From an uncultured Bacilli bacterium (GTDB lineage: Bacteria > Bacillota_I > Bacilli_A > RF39 > UBA660): 45,035 bases of DNA. Within the stretch, counting starts at the first letter, position 1, and every line of letters starts with the position of its first letter. Both the position numbers and the translations under genes were made by a program. Positions 24,252 to 32,330 of the stretch are shown here, piece after piece. The notes beneath the pieces are model-generated. The model searched no databases and was not told the origin of the DNA. It saw nothing but the letters and a program-made list of their open reading frames with translations. The DNA is taken from positions 1 to 45,035 of the forward strand of contig CAKOOQ010000005.1 in assembly GCA_934098555.1 (NCBI GenBank), in the 5' to 3' direction.

Positions 24252-24893
24252 ATGAAAATGCCTCCTAAATACGATATTTTTGCTAATTTTACAGAAAGAG
24301 AAAAACGTAAAGTTATGTCAATCGTTGGTGCAAAGGAACTTTTTTACAAAAAAGGCCAAACCATCACATATGCGATGAAAAATCGGTTTTTAATTGGTGT
24401 GATGATATCGGGAGAGGCCGACATGATTCGCTATGATTATACAGGAGACCGAACCATTGTTGAAGAAATAAGTACCGGCGATATTTTTTCTGATATGTTT
24501 ATTTCCAATCATGCCAGCGAGCTTTCCGTAGAAGCCACTAAAGATTCTGTAATCATTTTCTTATCTTACGATGAAATCATAAAAAAATGTGAAACAAGCC
24601 AATACGCCCTTGCTCTTTTAGATAATTTGTTTAATGTGATAACCCAAAAAATCATTAAAAGAAATGAACGCATCGAACTTTTAACAGCGAGAAGTATTCG
24701 TAATAAACTTCTTGCCTATTTTGAGTTACAAGCCAAAAAAAATAATTCAAAATCTTTTAACTTGAATTATTCTTATACAGATCTTGCTGATTATCTTGCC
24801 ATTGATCGCAGTGCGATGATGCGAGAACTGAAAAATTTGAAGGAAGATCGTCTTATTAAAGATGTAAACAAAAAGATTACCATTTTATTTTAA
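24252..24893 (+). CDS. Crp/Fnr-family transcription regulator
   Basis: 213 residues. N-terminal cyclic-nucleotide-binding fold (about 5-130; GQTITYAMKNRFLIGVMISG, DRTIVEEISTGDIFSDMF), a dimer helix, and a C-terminal winged helix (about 145-213; LTARSIRNKLLAYFELQA, YTDLADYLAIDRSAMMRELKNL). The residues that bind cAMP phosphate in CRP are not evident, and a single cysteine rules out an Fnr [4Fe-4S] cluster. It probably responds to redox, haem/NO or another ligand and controls nrdDG-dut and itself. The 3' end overlaps the convergent gene by 4 nt. Confidence 0.88.
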   Translation: MKMPPKYDIFANFTEREKRKVMSIVGAKELFYKKGQTITYAMKNRFLIGVMISGEADMIRYDYTGDRTIVEEISTGDIFSDMFISNHASELSVEATKDSVIIFLSYDEIIKKCETSQYALALLDNLFNVITQKIIKRNERIELLTARSIRNKLLAYFELQAKKNNSKSFNLNYSYTDLADYLAIDRSAMMRELKNLKEDRLIKDVNKKITILF

Positions 24894-25432
24894 TATCTTT
24901 CTATTTTTGTTAGTATCCAGTCATAATCATCCTCATTATATACTGAATGGCAATACAGACATGTGCCACTTGTATTAACACTCATAGGTGCTCCACAAGA
25001 ATGGCAACGACGAATCACCTTTTTTTCTAAAGTATTTTTCTTTTTCGTAAATGTTAGCAAATAATTAACAAGGATTCTTCTTGTATCATCTCCAGAAACT
25101 TTAAGACCACTCTCTAAATTTATTATATAGTCCATATATTGTGATTGTAAGAGAACTTTTATTTCATATATATATTCTTTCTCTTCAACACTAATAATCT
25201 TGCTATCTTTAACGTTTAACTCATCATACATTTTCCTTCTATTTTGCCTTTTATATTCTAATATTTTTTCTTCCACATCTTTTCTCAAAGAAGGCGTTAA
25301 AAAGTGAGCTACATCTTTTGCATCTTGTCTCATAATACACGTCAAAAGTTTCACAAAAATATTGGCCACTTTCGTTAAAAACATACTCTCATCAAAGTTT
25401 TTATCTTTTTCCCGAAGTTCATCAATTGACAT
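24890..25432 (-). CDS. Tim44-like/zinc-ribbon protein, soluble paralogue
   Basis: 180 residues without signal peptide or membrane helix. The middle resembles the Tim44-like fold of its neighbour (FLTPSLRKDVEEKILEYKRQ ... VLLQSQYMDYIINLESG). It ends in a zinc ribbon CHSCGAP...GTCLYCHS. The neighbour has the same two parts in the same order, so this is a truncated or specialised duplicate. The genes are 18 nt apart and co-transcribed. Function unknown. Confidence 0.75.
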   Translation of the reverse strand: MSIDELREKDKNFDESMFLTKVANIFVKLLTCIMRQDAKDVAHFLTPSLRKDVEEKILEYKRQNRRKMYDELNVKDSKIISVEEKEYIYEIKVLLQSQYMDYIINLESGLKVSGDDTRRILVNYLLTFTKKKNTLEKKVIRRCHSCGAPMSVNTSGTCLYCHSVYNEDDYDWILTKIERY

Positions 25433-25450
25433 AATTTTCCCTCCTAATTA

Positions 25451-26323
25451 TTAATTAATATTTGTTTTTTTGCTTAAAACCAAAGTAGCCGCATTTTTCA
25501 CGATTGTAGAATGACAATATTCACAAACACCACTGACATTATGATTAAATGGTGCTCCACAACTTGGGCAATTTTTAAGATCCGGAATATCACTTTTTTT
25601 GATTACAAAAGTCATTAAATAGTGATTCGTTATAAATCGATCTTTAGATCCTCTTATCACTTCATTTGTCTTTGTATTAATAACATAGTCACGGAAACGA
25701 ATTTCAGCATAAACAGTAAGAGAAATCACATTATTTTCCGAAGTAATACTTGTAACTTTCATATCCTGTTTTTGGTAATCATTCATAATATTCTGACCAT
25801 TTTTAAGTTTTAAAGTTTCTAATTGAGAAACATAAGTATTATAAAGTTCATCTGTGCAATATTCTCTTAAAGAGGAATAATCAAAATTCATCCAAGCTTC
25901 CTGAATGTTAATAAAGCATGCAAGAGCTTCTTTTTTTACTTGTTCTAAAGTTTTATTAGGTAAATATTTTTGTAGTTCTTCCAAAGATATATCATCATAG
26001 TGATAGTGCTTGCTTGTCACTTTATCTAACCATTTTTCATATTTATTTCCAAGGATAGCACCTATAATAGGAAATAAAATGAATACTATCATCATAATAA
26101 CAATTATATCGTCAGATTCACTCCCATTAGAGGAATAACCATGTGATGAGGAACTACTACTTCCAGAATTACTACTCCCCCAAGAACTGCTGCTGCTACT
26201 CCACGATGAGCCTCCACTATCATAAGAAGAATCCCAACCAGAATCAGCCTTAACATTTAAAACGGTTAATATAGTAAAAGTGCATAGTAAAACACATGTT
26301 AATAATTTAAATTTCTTTTCCAT
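25451..26323 (-). CDS. Membrane protein with Tim44-like domain and zinc ribbon
   Basis: 290 residues: signal peptide (about 1-26, ending VKA), a Ser/Gly/Trp low-complexity region (27-70), one transmembrane segment (about 73-95), a Tim44-like domain (about 120-245; ACFINIQEAWMNFDYSSLRE, TDELYNTYVSQLETLKLKNG) and a C-terminal zinc ribbon CPSCGAP...GVCEYCHS. Such proteins occur across Bacillota with unknown role; the Tim44 fold suggests binding of membranes or hydrophobic ligands. If the topology is as drawn, the zinc ribbon is cytoplasmic. Confidence 0.8.
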   Translation of the reverse strand: MEKKFKLLTCVLLCTFTILTVLNVKADSGWDSSYDSGGSSWSSSSSSWGSSNSGSSSSSSHGYSSNGSESDDIIVIMMIVFILFPIIGAILGNKYEKWLDKVTSKHYHYDDISLEELQKYLPNKTLEQVKKEALACFINIQEAWMNFDYSSLREYCTDELYNTYVSQLETLKLKNGQNIMNDYQKQDMKVTSITSENNVISLTVYAEIRFRDYVINTKTNEVIRGSKDRFITNHYLMTFVIKKSDIPDLKNCPSCGAPFNHNVSGVCEYCHSTIVKNAATLVLSKKTNIN

Positions 26324-26404
26324 ACTTCATCTTCAAAATCTTTAATAAATTTCACTTTTATTAATAGACTCCCTTCTTATTTTAATTTATTTTTTTCAAA
26401 TATT

Positions 26405-26954
26405 TTAGTTTAAGAGAGATATAACAAATTCATCTAATATTTTGTCTCTTTCTTGTCCTAGTTTAGTATCAATCAATTTCATATCGCATTCTTGACATTC
26501 ATCTTGTAGTAATTTATTTCTTTCAAAAAACCTATCCACACACTTTTCTAAATAAGTCTCATTTACCTGGGCTATCCAATCTGTTTTTTTAGCATAATGA
26601 ACGACATTATATTTTATTTGCTCTTTCGTGCAATAAGGATAAGCTAAAAAATAAATTTTTAGGGCTTCCCTGTTTTTTAATCTCGCAATATCACTTGGTA
26701 AATAATCATACATATCAATACACAAATTTATATCTTCCATTTGACTTTCTTCAAGAGCTCTATTAATAACGGTTTCAAAAAAATAAAAATTGCTTTTCTT
26801 TCGATAACTCATCAAAGATAATACCAAGGCCATCTTCTAGATAAGTATTTAAATCATCAAAATTGATTATTCTATAGCCATGTTTTAGTAGTTCATAAGA
26901 AACCGTTGTTTTACCACTCCTTGCATTTCCACCTAAAAGAACCACTTTCCCCAT
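26405..26954 (-). pseudogene. P-loop nucleoside-kinase-like gene with a single-base frameshift
   Basis: Two reading frames together make one protein. Frame one starts at ATG 26954 right after the neighbouring gene (ribosome binding site AGGAAGAAG) and encodes MGKVVLLGGNARSGKTTV, a Walker A motif, then INFDDLNTYLEDGLGIIFDEL before it stops at the seven-T run (plus 26777-26783). The second frame continues with FFETVINRALEESQ to a stop at 26405. Removing one T rejoins them. The C-terminal part has CDMKLIDTK, as in the last strand of small nucleoside kinases. It is a real mutation, phase-variable slippage, or a sequencing error. Confidence 0.75.
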
Positions 26955-26955
26955 T

Positions 26956-27525
26956 TTATCTTCTTCCTTTCACAACTTTATATTCTTTAGTTGAATCAAT
27001 AATTTTGATTTCAAAACCTTCTTTACCGTATTCTAAAACTTTTTGCCGATGTTCTAAAACCTTTCTGGCTAGCCAATTTTTATCCCACCCCATCGCTTCA
27101 TATTTATCTTTATTGGCACAGTACCAATCTTTACCTAATAGCCTTTCATAGTGTAAATTCAAATCAGGTACTTCTAATAGCCATATTTCTTGTTCTAAAT
27201 CAGGAAACTTTTCTTTGGCGGTATGAAGTGTATTTCCAAAACGTTCGTCCATATCATTTGTTTGACCTTTAATAAGTAAAACATTTCTATCATTTATAGA
27301 AAATTCTGCTAATTTTTCTAAGATGATTTTACGACGTGTTATTTCATTATTTGTATCATCAAAAGTAGATAAATTACTCATTATTGTTCTGTTCACAACA
27401 TCAATTTTTAAGCCATACAAGTCCAGCATTTCTTGAACATTATCTTGATTTTTTAAAATATTTTTTATAAGTGTTCCTTTTCCTGTTGCCGATTCACCAA
27501 AGAACCAAATCACTCTTTTTGTCAT
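26956..27525 (-). CDS. Small P-loop kinase-like ATPase
   Basis: About 189 residues starting MTKRVIWFFGESATGKGTL: the Walker A (GESATGKGT) lies at the N-terminus, as in adenylate-kinase/nucleoside-kinase folds. LLIKGQTNDMDERF and IWLLEVPDLNLHYERLL resemble the core strands and lid of that fold. Substrate unknown. ATG at 27525 has AAAGGAA upstream; 14 more in-frame codons are possible. The frameshifted P-loop gene follows immediately, so the pair is one unit. Confidence 0.7.
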   Translation of the reverse strand: MTKRVIWFFGESATGKGTLIKNILKNQDNVQEMLDLYGLKIDVVNRTIMSNLSTFDDTNNEITRRKIILEKLAEFSINDRNVLLIKGQTNDMDERFGNTLHTAKEKFPDLEQEIWLLEVPDLNLHYERLLGKDWYCANKDKYEAMGWDKNWLARKVLEHRQKVLEYGKEGFEIKIIDSTKEYKVVKGRR

Positions 27526-27630
27526 TTTTCGCATTTCCTTTCTTTGATTGCAATTTAATTTTAACATTTAAAAATTAGCACATCAACTTTTTCTTTATTT
27601 TTAATTATCTTTATTGTAAAATACAGGTAT

Positions 27631-27705
27631 GTCCTCATAGTAAAATGGATATTACAAGATCCTCCTAAGATTTAGTTGTAGGTTCGATTCCTACTGGGGA
27701 CACCA
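27631..27705 (+). tRNA. tRNA-Arg (anticodon CCU)
   Basis: Acceptor arms GTCCTCA/TGGGGAC, anticodon loop CTCCTAA (CCT, reads AGG), T-loop GGTTCGATTCC, encoded CCA end. A TAAAAT -10 box lies just upstream (27617-27622). Confidence 0.93.
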
Positions 27706-27706
27706 C

Positions 27707-27791
27707 GCAAGAATGGCGGAATGGTAGACGCGCTACTTTGAGGGGGTAGTGAATTATATTCGTGGGAGTTCAAGTCTCCTTTCTTGCACCA
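27707..27791 (+). tRNA. tRNA-Leu (anticodon GAG)
   Basis: Acceptor arms GCAAGAA/TTCTTGC, long variable arm as expected for class II tRNA, anticodon loop TTGAGGG (GAG, reads CUY), T-loop GAGTTCAAGTCTC, encoded CCA. One base separates it from tRNA-Arg. Confidence 0.93.
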
Positions 27792-27804
27792 AATTGATAT
27801 AGAC

Positions 27805-27823
27805 GGGCCAAAGGCTCATTTTT
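27805..27823 (+). terminator. Short terminator after the tRNA pair
   Basis: GGGCC-AAA-GGCTC (one G-U pair) followed by ATTTTT. Confidence 0.45.
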
Positions 27824-27860
27824 CATATGAAAAAAACTATTTAAAAAATTAAAATGGATA

Positions 27861-27866
27861 TATAAT
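27861..27866 (+). promoter_or_regulatory. -10 box upstream of the 169-residue gene
   Basis: TATAAT 16 bp before the ATG at 27883, followed by GAAGGAGGTC, which doubles as the ribosome binding site. So little leader remains that the transcript start would be close to that site; no good -35 box. Confidence 0.35.
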
Positions 27867-27882
27867 TTGAAGGAGGTCTTTT

Positions 27883-28392
27883 ATGTCATATAATAAAGAA
27901 AAATTACTTTACCCAGTAAATTGTGATTCTTTGGCAAACTTAGATAATGCGATTGAGATATGGATAAAATTTGCCGGTCATTTAAAACCAGAAGAAAAAA
28001 ATTATTTAGAAATTATGAAAGTGAGAAATCTTTCTTCTTTATCGGTGGCCGAACTAGAAAAATATTTACTTATCAAAAAACAACTTTGGATGGCCCAATT
28101 GTTTACAAGGTATAAAAACAAAGATTGTACAAAAGAAGAAATACAATCTGTTATAACTTTTATGAAAACTCCTTTATCGTCTTTTATAAAGGAAAGATTA
28201 ACAAGTGAAGAACAAGAAGAAGCCTCTTATTATCTTTCTAAATTGGAAACGATAGAAGAGTTACAAATATACCAAGAAGAAAAGCAAAAAGATTATCATA
28301 ACTTAAGTATTGTAGAGGCCTATATCTTATTCGAAGTCAAAGAAAAATTATATCAATTAGAACTTACCCAAAAAAATAAATTTAGAAAATAA
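27883..28392 (+). CDS. Uncharacterised helical protein
   Basis: 169 residues, predicted all-helical, charged, with no signal peptide or membrane segment. Not a family I recognise. Strong GAAGGAGGTC ribosome binding site. It is the first of three short plus-strand genes (27883-29110) 16-21 nt apart that end at a shared terminator, so likely one operon with the HMA-like and DUF1653 genes. Confidence 0.7.
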   Translation: MSYNKEKLLYPVNCDSLANLDNAIEIWIKFAGHLKPEEKNYLEIMKVRNLSSLSVAELEKYLLIKKQLWMAQLFTRYKNKDCTKEEIQSVITFMKTPLSSFIKERLTSEEQEEASYYLSKLETIEELQIYQEEKQKDYHNLSIVEAYILFEVKEKLYQLELTQKNKFRK

Positions 28393-28408
28393 AGGAGTTG
28401 GATAAATA

Positions 28409-28843
28409 ATGTCTTTAACACTTATCATCGATTATTGGAGTCATGATGAATTAAAAAAATACCTTTTGTCTTTAGAAGGAATCTCGGACGTAGAAATTAG
28501 AAACGGAAAATATCTTAAACTTAAGTTTAATTATAATCCCGATGTTATAAGCGCCAAAACCATTAAAGCTGAAGTCTATTTATTTTTAAAAATTTTAATG
28601 CCTTGCTTGATTTCTTTTACAAAAAAAGAAAATGAAGATGATGAAGCTTATACATTCACCATAAATAATCCTTGCTGTGAATATTGTGTTCGCAGTAATG
28701 TGGAAGATTTAATTGAAATAAAGGGTATTACCAAAGCAAAGGTTCATTATAACAAAAACAAAAGTCTTATCGACATCATGTATAATCCAAAAGTTATTTC
28801 AAAAAAAGAGTTAGACACCTTAGAAGAAAAATTTAATTCTTAG
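28409..28843 (+). CDS. Tandem HMA-like (ferredoxin-fold) protein
   Basis: 144 residues that look like two beta-alpha-beta-beta-alpha-beta units. The second (about 82-142) resembles a heavy-metal-associated domain: NPCCEYCVRSNVEDLIEIKG, then ITKAKVHYNKNKSLIDIMYN and VISKKELDTLEEKF. The metal site would be CEYC rather than the usual MxCxxC. The first unit (LEGISDVEIRNGKYLKLKFN, PDVISAKTIKAE) has the same outline without cysteines. A copper or zinc carrier or a sensor is possible; no P-type ATPase or chaperone gene is adjacent. Family assignment is tentative. Confidence 0.6.
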   Translation: MSLTLIIDYWSHDELKKYLLSLEGISDVEIRNGKYLKLKFNYNPDVISAKTIKAEVYLFLKILMPCLISFTKKENEDDEAYTFTINNPCCEYCVRSNVEDLIEIKGITKAKVHYNKNKSLIDIMYNPKVISKKELDTLEEKFNS

Positions 28844-28864
28844 GCCAAAGAAAGGAAAAGGAAA

Positions 28865-29110
28865 ATGAGAGAAGTAAAAATTAATGGTATTTATAAACAT
28901 TTTAAAGGAAATTATTATTTGGTTATTGATATAGCCAATCATTCGGAAACAAAAGAAAAATATGTTGTTTACAGAAAGCTTTATGATGACAATGGTTTAT
29001 GGATTCGTCCTTTAGAAATGTTTTTAAGTGAAGTAGATCATAAAAAATATCCTGATGTAAAACAAAAATATCGTTTTGAATTACAAGAAATAAAAAGTGT
29101 TGGTGATTAA
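28865..29110 (+). CDS. DUF1653-family protein
   Basis: 81 residues. GIYKHFKGNYYLVIDIANHS, YVVYRKLYDDNGLWIRPLEM and FLSEVD are the conserved blocks of the DUF1653 family, a small beta-barrel-like protein of unknown role common in bacteria. Ribosome binding site AAAGGAAAAGG. Last gene before the bidirectional terminator. Confidence 0.85.
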   Translation: MREVKINGIYKHFKGNYYLVIDIANHSETKEKYVVYRKLYDDNGLWIRPLEMFLSEVDHKKYPDVKQKYRFELQEIKSVGD

Positions 29111-29144
29111 AAAAGTTATTCCCGATTCAAGGAATAACTTTTTT
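29109..29144. terminator. Strong bidirectional terminator
   Basis: AAAAAAGTTATTCC (29109-29122) pairs perfectly with GGAATAACTTTTTT (29131-29144); 14-bp stem, T-tracts on both strands, between convergent DUF1653 and sortase genes. Confidence 0.9.
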
Positions 29145-29146
29145 CT

Positions 29147-29842
29147 TTAAAGAAGCTCGCTTTTCACCTCTTTCATTAAAATAAGTAAATAATCGCCTAC
29201 CTTTCTATCATAATAACAAGTTTGTAAAACTAAAATTTTATCATTTTCATTTACCGAAACACCCGTATCATACAAAGAAGATTGATTCATAAGGTTTAAA
29301 TGTTCTAAAAAAGCTTTTCCAGAAGAAAACGTAAGTTTCATATGTTCGTTGTTGTCTTTGAAAACACCTAAAACATTATAGACCAAATAGGTCACTTTTC
29401 TTTTTCGCGTTTCTAAGTAAAAGTAAGGATTTTGCTTGTAAAACGAAATATCCGTATAATTTATTAAGGAGGCAAAAATACCTGTATGTTCTTTAAAATG
29501 ATGACCATAAATATTTAACTGATAACTTTCATCAATTTTATTACGATAATCTAAGAAAGCTTGGCCTTCTTTCGTTTCTTTTCCGTTTAAATCATGTTGT
29601 AAATAATAAGTATTATTATTTCCTTGAACAATTAAGGTATCTATACCGCTAGAACTTGTTAAGCGTCCAACGACATGTTCGTTAGCAAAAATGCTTTTTT
29701 CTTTCGTTTGGTTAGACACTAAAGTGGTTGATTCTGGTGTTTCTTTATTTTTTTGATAACAATAAATAGCCACTGGTTTCACCCTATAAAAAGAGAAGAA
29801 AACACTTATCAAAAGAAGAGTTAAAAAGAAAATCTTTTTCAT
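29147..29842 (-). CDS. Class-B-like sortase
   Basis: Membrane transpeptidase that would attach the adjacent IPPTG protein to the cell wall. 231 residues: N-terminal membrane anchor (about 1-22), linker, then the sortase barrel with catalytic His in LNIYGHH and Cys in VLQTCYYDRKVGDYLLI. The R-[FYV]-[VIL]-[VIL] position that supplies the catalytic Arg reads GDYLLI here, and the nearest Arg is only four residues after the Cys. The start overlaps the substrate gene by 4 nt, so the pair is translationally coupled, typical of a dedicated sortase. Confidence 0.88.
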   Translation of the reverse strand: MKKIFFLTLLLISVFFSFYRVKPVAIYCYQKNKETPESTTLVSNQTKEKSIFANEHVVGRLTSSSGIDTLIVQGNNNTYYLQHDLNGKETKEGQAFLDYRNKIDESYQLNIYGHHFKEHTGIFASLINYTDISFYKQNPYFYLETRKRKVTYLVYNVLGVFKDNNEHMKLTFSSGKAFLEHLNLMNQSSLYDTGVSVNENDKILVLQTCYYDRKVGDYLLILMKEVKSELL

Positions 29843-31605
29843 ACTCTTCGTTTTAACTTAATAATACCCATGCCTACTAAAAAAAGAAGAGAAAGAATGA
29901 TAAAAGAAGAATATTTAAAATTTTCTCCTGTTGGAGGAATTTTTTCTTCAAAAACAGAAGATACTTTTTTATAAACATAAATAACCGTAATATCTTCTTT
30001 TTGATAAGTTCCTTTACTATTTAAAGGAATCGTTACAAGTTCGTAATTAGAAATTTCTTTGGCACTTGTTTCATAATTTTCTTCTAAAGAACCCGTCATT
30101 TTGGTAGAAGGTACAAGATCTACTCCGTCTTCATCAACATACCGAACGATAACTTTTCCTATTAAATTATGGGCCGCTTTTAAAGCTAGAAGTTCTTTGG
30201 TTTCTTTTTCTTTATCATATTTTTCAACAAAATAGTTTTCTTCATCGTGGACATTATAACGTTTTTCAGTATTATCCCAATACCAATTATCAATAGAGTG
30301 ATTGCAATCATCAAGTAGCCAATTATTTAAAGGATTAGAAAATTTAAAAAGAGCACCTTCTAAATTATAAATATCATCTCCGGCTTTGTCCGCATGATTA
30401 TTATAAAGATTTACATTTAATGCCGTTAAAGTACCTTTATTATAAATACCGCCACCAATTTTTTGGGCATGGTTATTTTGAATCACCGAAGAGGTTGGTA
30501 AAGCAAGATTCCCAGCATTAAAAATACCCGCACCATTATTTTTTTCTTCGTTTCCTGTTATTTCAAGAGATGATTTTTCTTCAAAAGTAAAGGCTCCATA
30601 ATTTTCTAAAGCATTACTTTTATTATCTTTTAAAGTGATTTTAGCCCCTTTCATAATATTTGCTTTACTTTTATTTAATTGCCTTGATAAGCCAAGCCGA
30701 ATACCACCACCGATAAAACCATATCCATTTTCGTTAGAAATAAGGCTAGAAGTTCCATCCACACTAATTTCATCGGTAGAAGTAATACCATAGTAAGCAT
30801 TGTGAATAGCTTTCACCGTCGAGTTAGAAGAAGCTTTTAAAATGCCGGTGGAAAGACCATGGCCATTATTATTCAAAAAATTTATTTGAGAGTTCTTGGC
30901 CTCGAAAAGGCCACCGTTGGAAGCATTGGCTGTACAATTTTGAACGGTAAAGAAAGAATTTTCAACATAAACTATAGGGCTATTGACATAACCACGATTG
31001 GTCCCATCAATTAAAAATGTAGAATTATTTTTCACAAAAATACCCGAACCGGCCGTCATATCAAGCTGAATACCTTGCCCACTTTTGCCACTAGTATTTT
31101 CACCAAAAATTTTAAAGTTTGAACCATCTAAAACATTAATCGTTGATTTATTATCCGCATAAATAGCATTCACAACCCCTTTATTACTATCAAAAGAAAA
31201 CGTAATACTGCCTTTATTTATCGCAGTTAAATTACCCCCTAAAACCATGCTGGCCCAAGAAGGTGCTTCGGTATTATCCGCCATTTTCATCCCTTCTTTA
31301 GACTCAATAACAAGGTGACTGCCATCAAGTGTTAAATCACCTTTATAACGCCAACCATAAATATTATAGGTGATGGTATAGTCTCCTTTAAAAGTTAAAC
31401 TTTTATAAAATGTTTTTGTCGGACTGACATCACTTAAAAGTGTAATAACATCTTTATCATTCGCTTCTTTGATAGCTAAATCGATATCTTCATATTTTGT
31501 TTCTGTCCCATCCTTTATTAAAGACGCCACTTCTTTAGCTCTTACATCTCCTAAAAAAGCAAATAAACTTACTGCTAAAATTATAAAATAACCTTTCCTT
31601 TTCAT
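29839..31605 (-). CDS. Cell-wall surface protein: beta-helix repeats, MucBP, IPPTG sorting signal
   Basis: 588 residues. Signal peptide (about 1-23, ending VRA), a long parallel beta-helix-type region (about 40-420) of short irregular repeats with N-rich turns (NNHAQKIGGGIYNKGTLTAL, ITGNEEKNNGAGIFNAGNLA), then a MucBP-type domain (about 478-545; KVIVRYVDEDGVDLVPSTKM, EDITVIYVYKK) and a C-terminal sorting signal: IPPTG (about 556-560), hydrophobic stretch and KLKRRV tail. IPPTG is an LPxTG variant, and the sortase gene overlaps its end. Probably an adhesin; no polysaccharide-lyase catalytic residues were identified. Confidence 0.88.
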   Translation of the reverse strand: MKRKGYFIILAVSLFAFLGDVRAKEVASLIKDGTETKYEDIDLAIKEANDKDVITLLSDVSPTKTFYKSLTFKGDYTITYNIYGWRYKGDLTLDGSHLVIESKEGMKMADNTEAPSWASMVLGGNLTAINKGSITFSFDSNKGVVNAIYADNKSTINVLDGSNFKIFGENTSGKSGQGIQLDMTAGSGIFVKNNSTFLIDGTNRGYVNSPIVYVENSFFTVQNCTANASNGGLFEAKNSQINFLNNNGHGLSTGILKASSNSTVKAIHNAYYGITSTDEISVDGTSSLISNENGYGFIGGGIRLGLSRQLNKSKANIMKGAKITLKDNKSNALENYGAFTFEEKSSLEITGNEEKNNGAGIFNAGNLALPTSSVIQNNHAQKIGGGIYNKGTLTALNVNLYNNHADKAGDDIYNLEGALFKFSNPLNNWLLDDCNHSIDNWYWDNTEKRYNVHDEENYFVEKYDKEKETKELLALKAAHNLIGKVIVRYVDEDGVDLVPSTKMTGSLEENYETSAKEISNYELVTIPLNSKGTYQKEDITVIYVYKKVSSVFEEKIPPTGENFKYSSFIILSLLFLVGMGIIKLKRRV

Positions 31606-31670
31606 CTTTTCCTCCGTAAAATATATTTTTTACTTCTTAAAATCTTAGGAGTTAAAAACTATAAAAGTTT

Positions 31671-32330
31671 TTAACTTACTTCATAATACTGCCGTAATTT
31701 CTTTAAGCTCTTTTGTTCATATCGAGAAATCATCACTTGACTCATACACATTTTTTTAGCGGTCTCACTTTGCGTTAAATCATTAAAATAACGATATTGA
31801 ATAATCTTTTTCTCATCTTCTTTTAACGATTCAATTCCCTCAGCCAGTGTTAATTTATCATCTAAAGAAAGACTTTCTTCTCTGGGAATGGTTTCATAAA
31901 GTTCTCTGGCTTCCTTGGTGTTATCATCAAGACTCATCGTTTCTTTAGTCACATATAATACATCGGCAATGTCTTTTACAGGGATTTCTAGAAATTGAGA
32001 CAACTCTTCATAACTCGGTATTTTGCCCAGTTTTAAAGAAAGAGCATTTTTGGCGTATTCGATTTTTTTAGCTAATTTTAAAATGTCTTTGGTTACTTTT
32101 ATCTTACGATTTTTCATAACCAGTTCATACATTTCTCCAAAAATATAATCATAAGCATATGAGGAAAACTTCACTTGGGTATTTTCACGATAATTTTTAT
32201 ACGCTTTTAAAACGCCTATCGCACCCGCTTGCATTAGATCTTCAAATGGAACTTCATAAAATTTTGTTGCAATATGTTTGATTAACGGAGATAATTCTGT
32301 CAGCAAAGAAGTTGTGTTTATTTGTATCAC
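31671..32330 (-). CDS. Sigma factor of the SigF/SigG/SigB group
   Basis: 219 residues with region 2 (DLMQAGAIGVLKAYKNYREN, KFSSYAYDYIFGEMYELV), region 3 (LGKIPSYEELSQFL) and region 4 helix-turn-helix (LTQSETAKKMCMSQVMISRY). The last part matches the SQVQVSR helix of sporulation sigma F/G. GTG at 32330 immediately follows the stop of the anti-sigma-antagonist gene. In B. subtilis the order is dacF-spoIIAA-spoIIAB-sigF; here spoIIAB is absent. It is the best candidate for sigma F of this genome; sigma G or B cannot be excluded from sequence alone. Confidence 0.85.
   Translation of the reverse strand: MIQINTTSLLTELSPLIKHIATKFYEVPFEDLMQAGAIGVLKAYKNYRENTQVKFSSYAYDYIFGEMYELVMKNRKIKVTKDILKLAKKIEYAKNALSLKLGKIPSYEELSQFLEIPVKDIADVLYVTKETMSLDDNTKEARELYETIPREESLSLDDKLTLAEGIESLKEDEKKIIQYRYFNDLTQSETAKKMCMSQVMISRYEQKSLKKLRQYYEVS

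Noticed and set aside
26110..26240. Ser-codon-rich DNA that looks like a repeat array
   Set aside because: It encodes the Ser/Gly/Trp low-complexity region of a membrane protein; no regular spacers, so not CRISPR.
29839..31605. Beta-helix protein as a pectate lyase
   Set aside because: Only the repeat architecture is similar; catalytic residues were not identifiable and the protein is wall-anchored.
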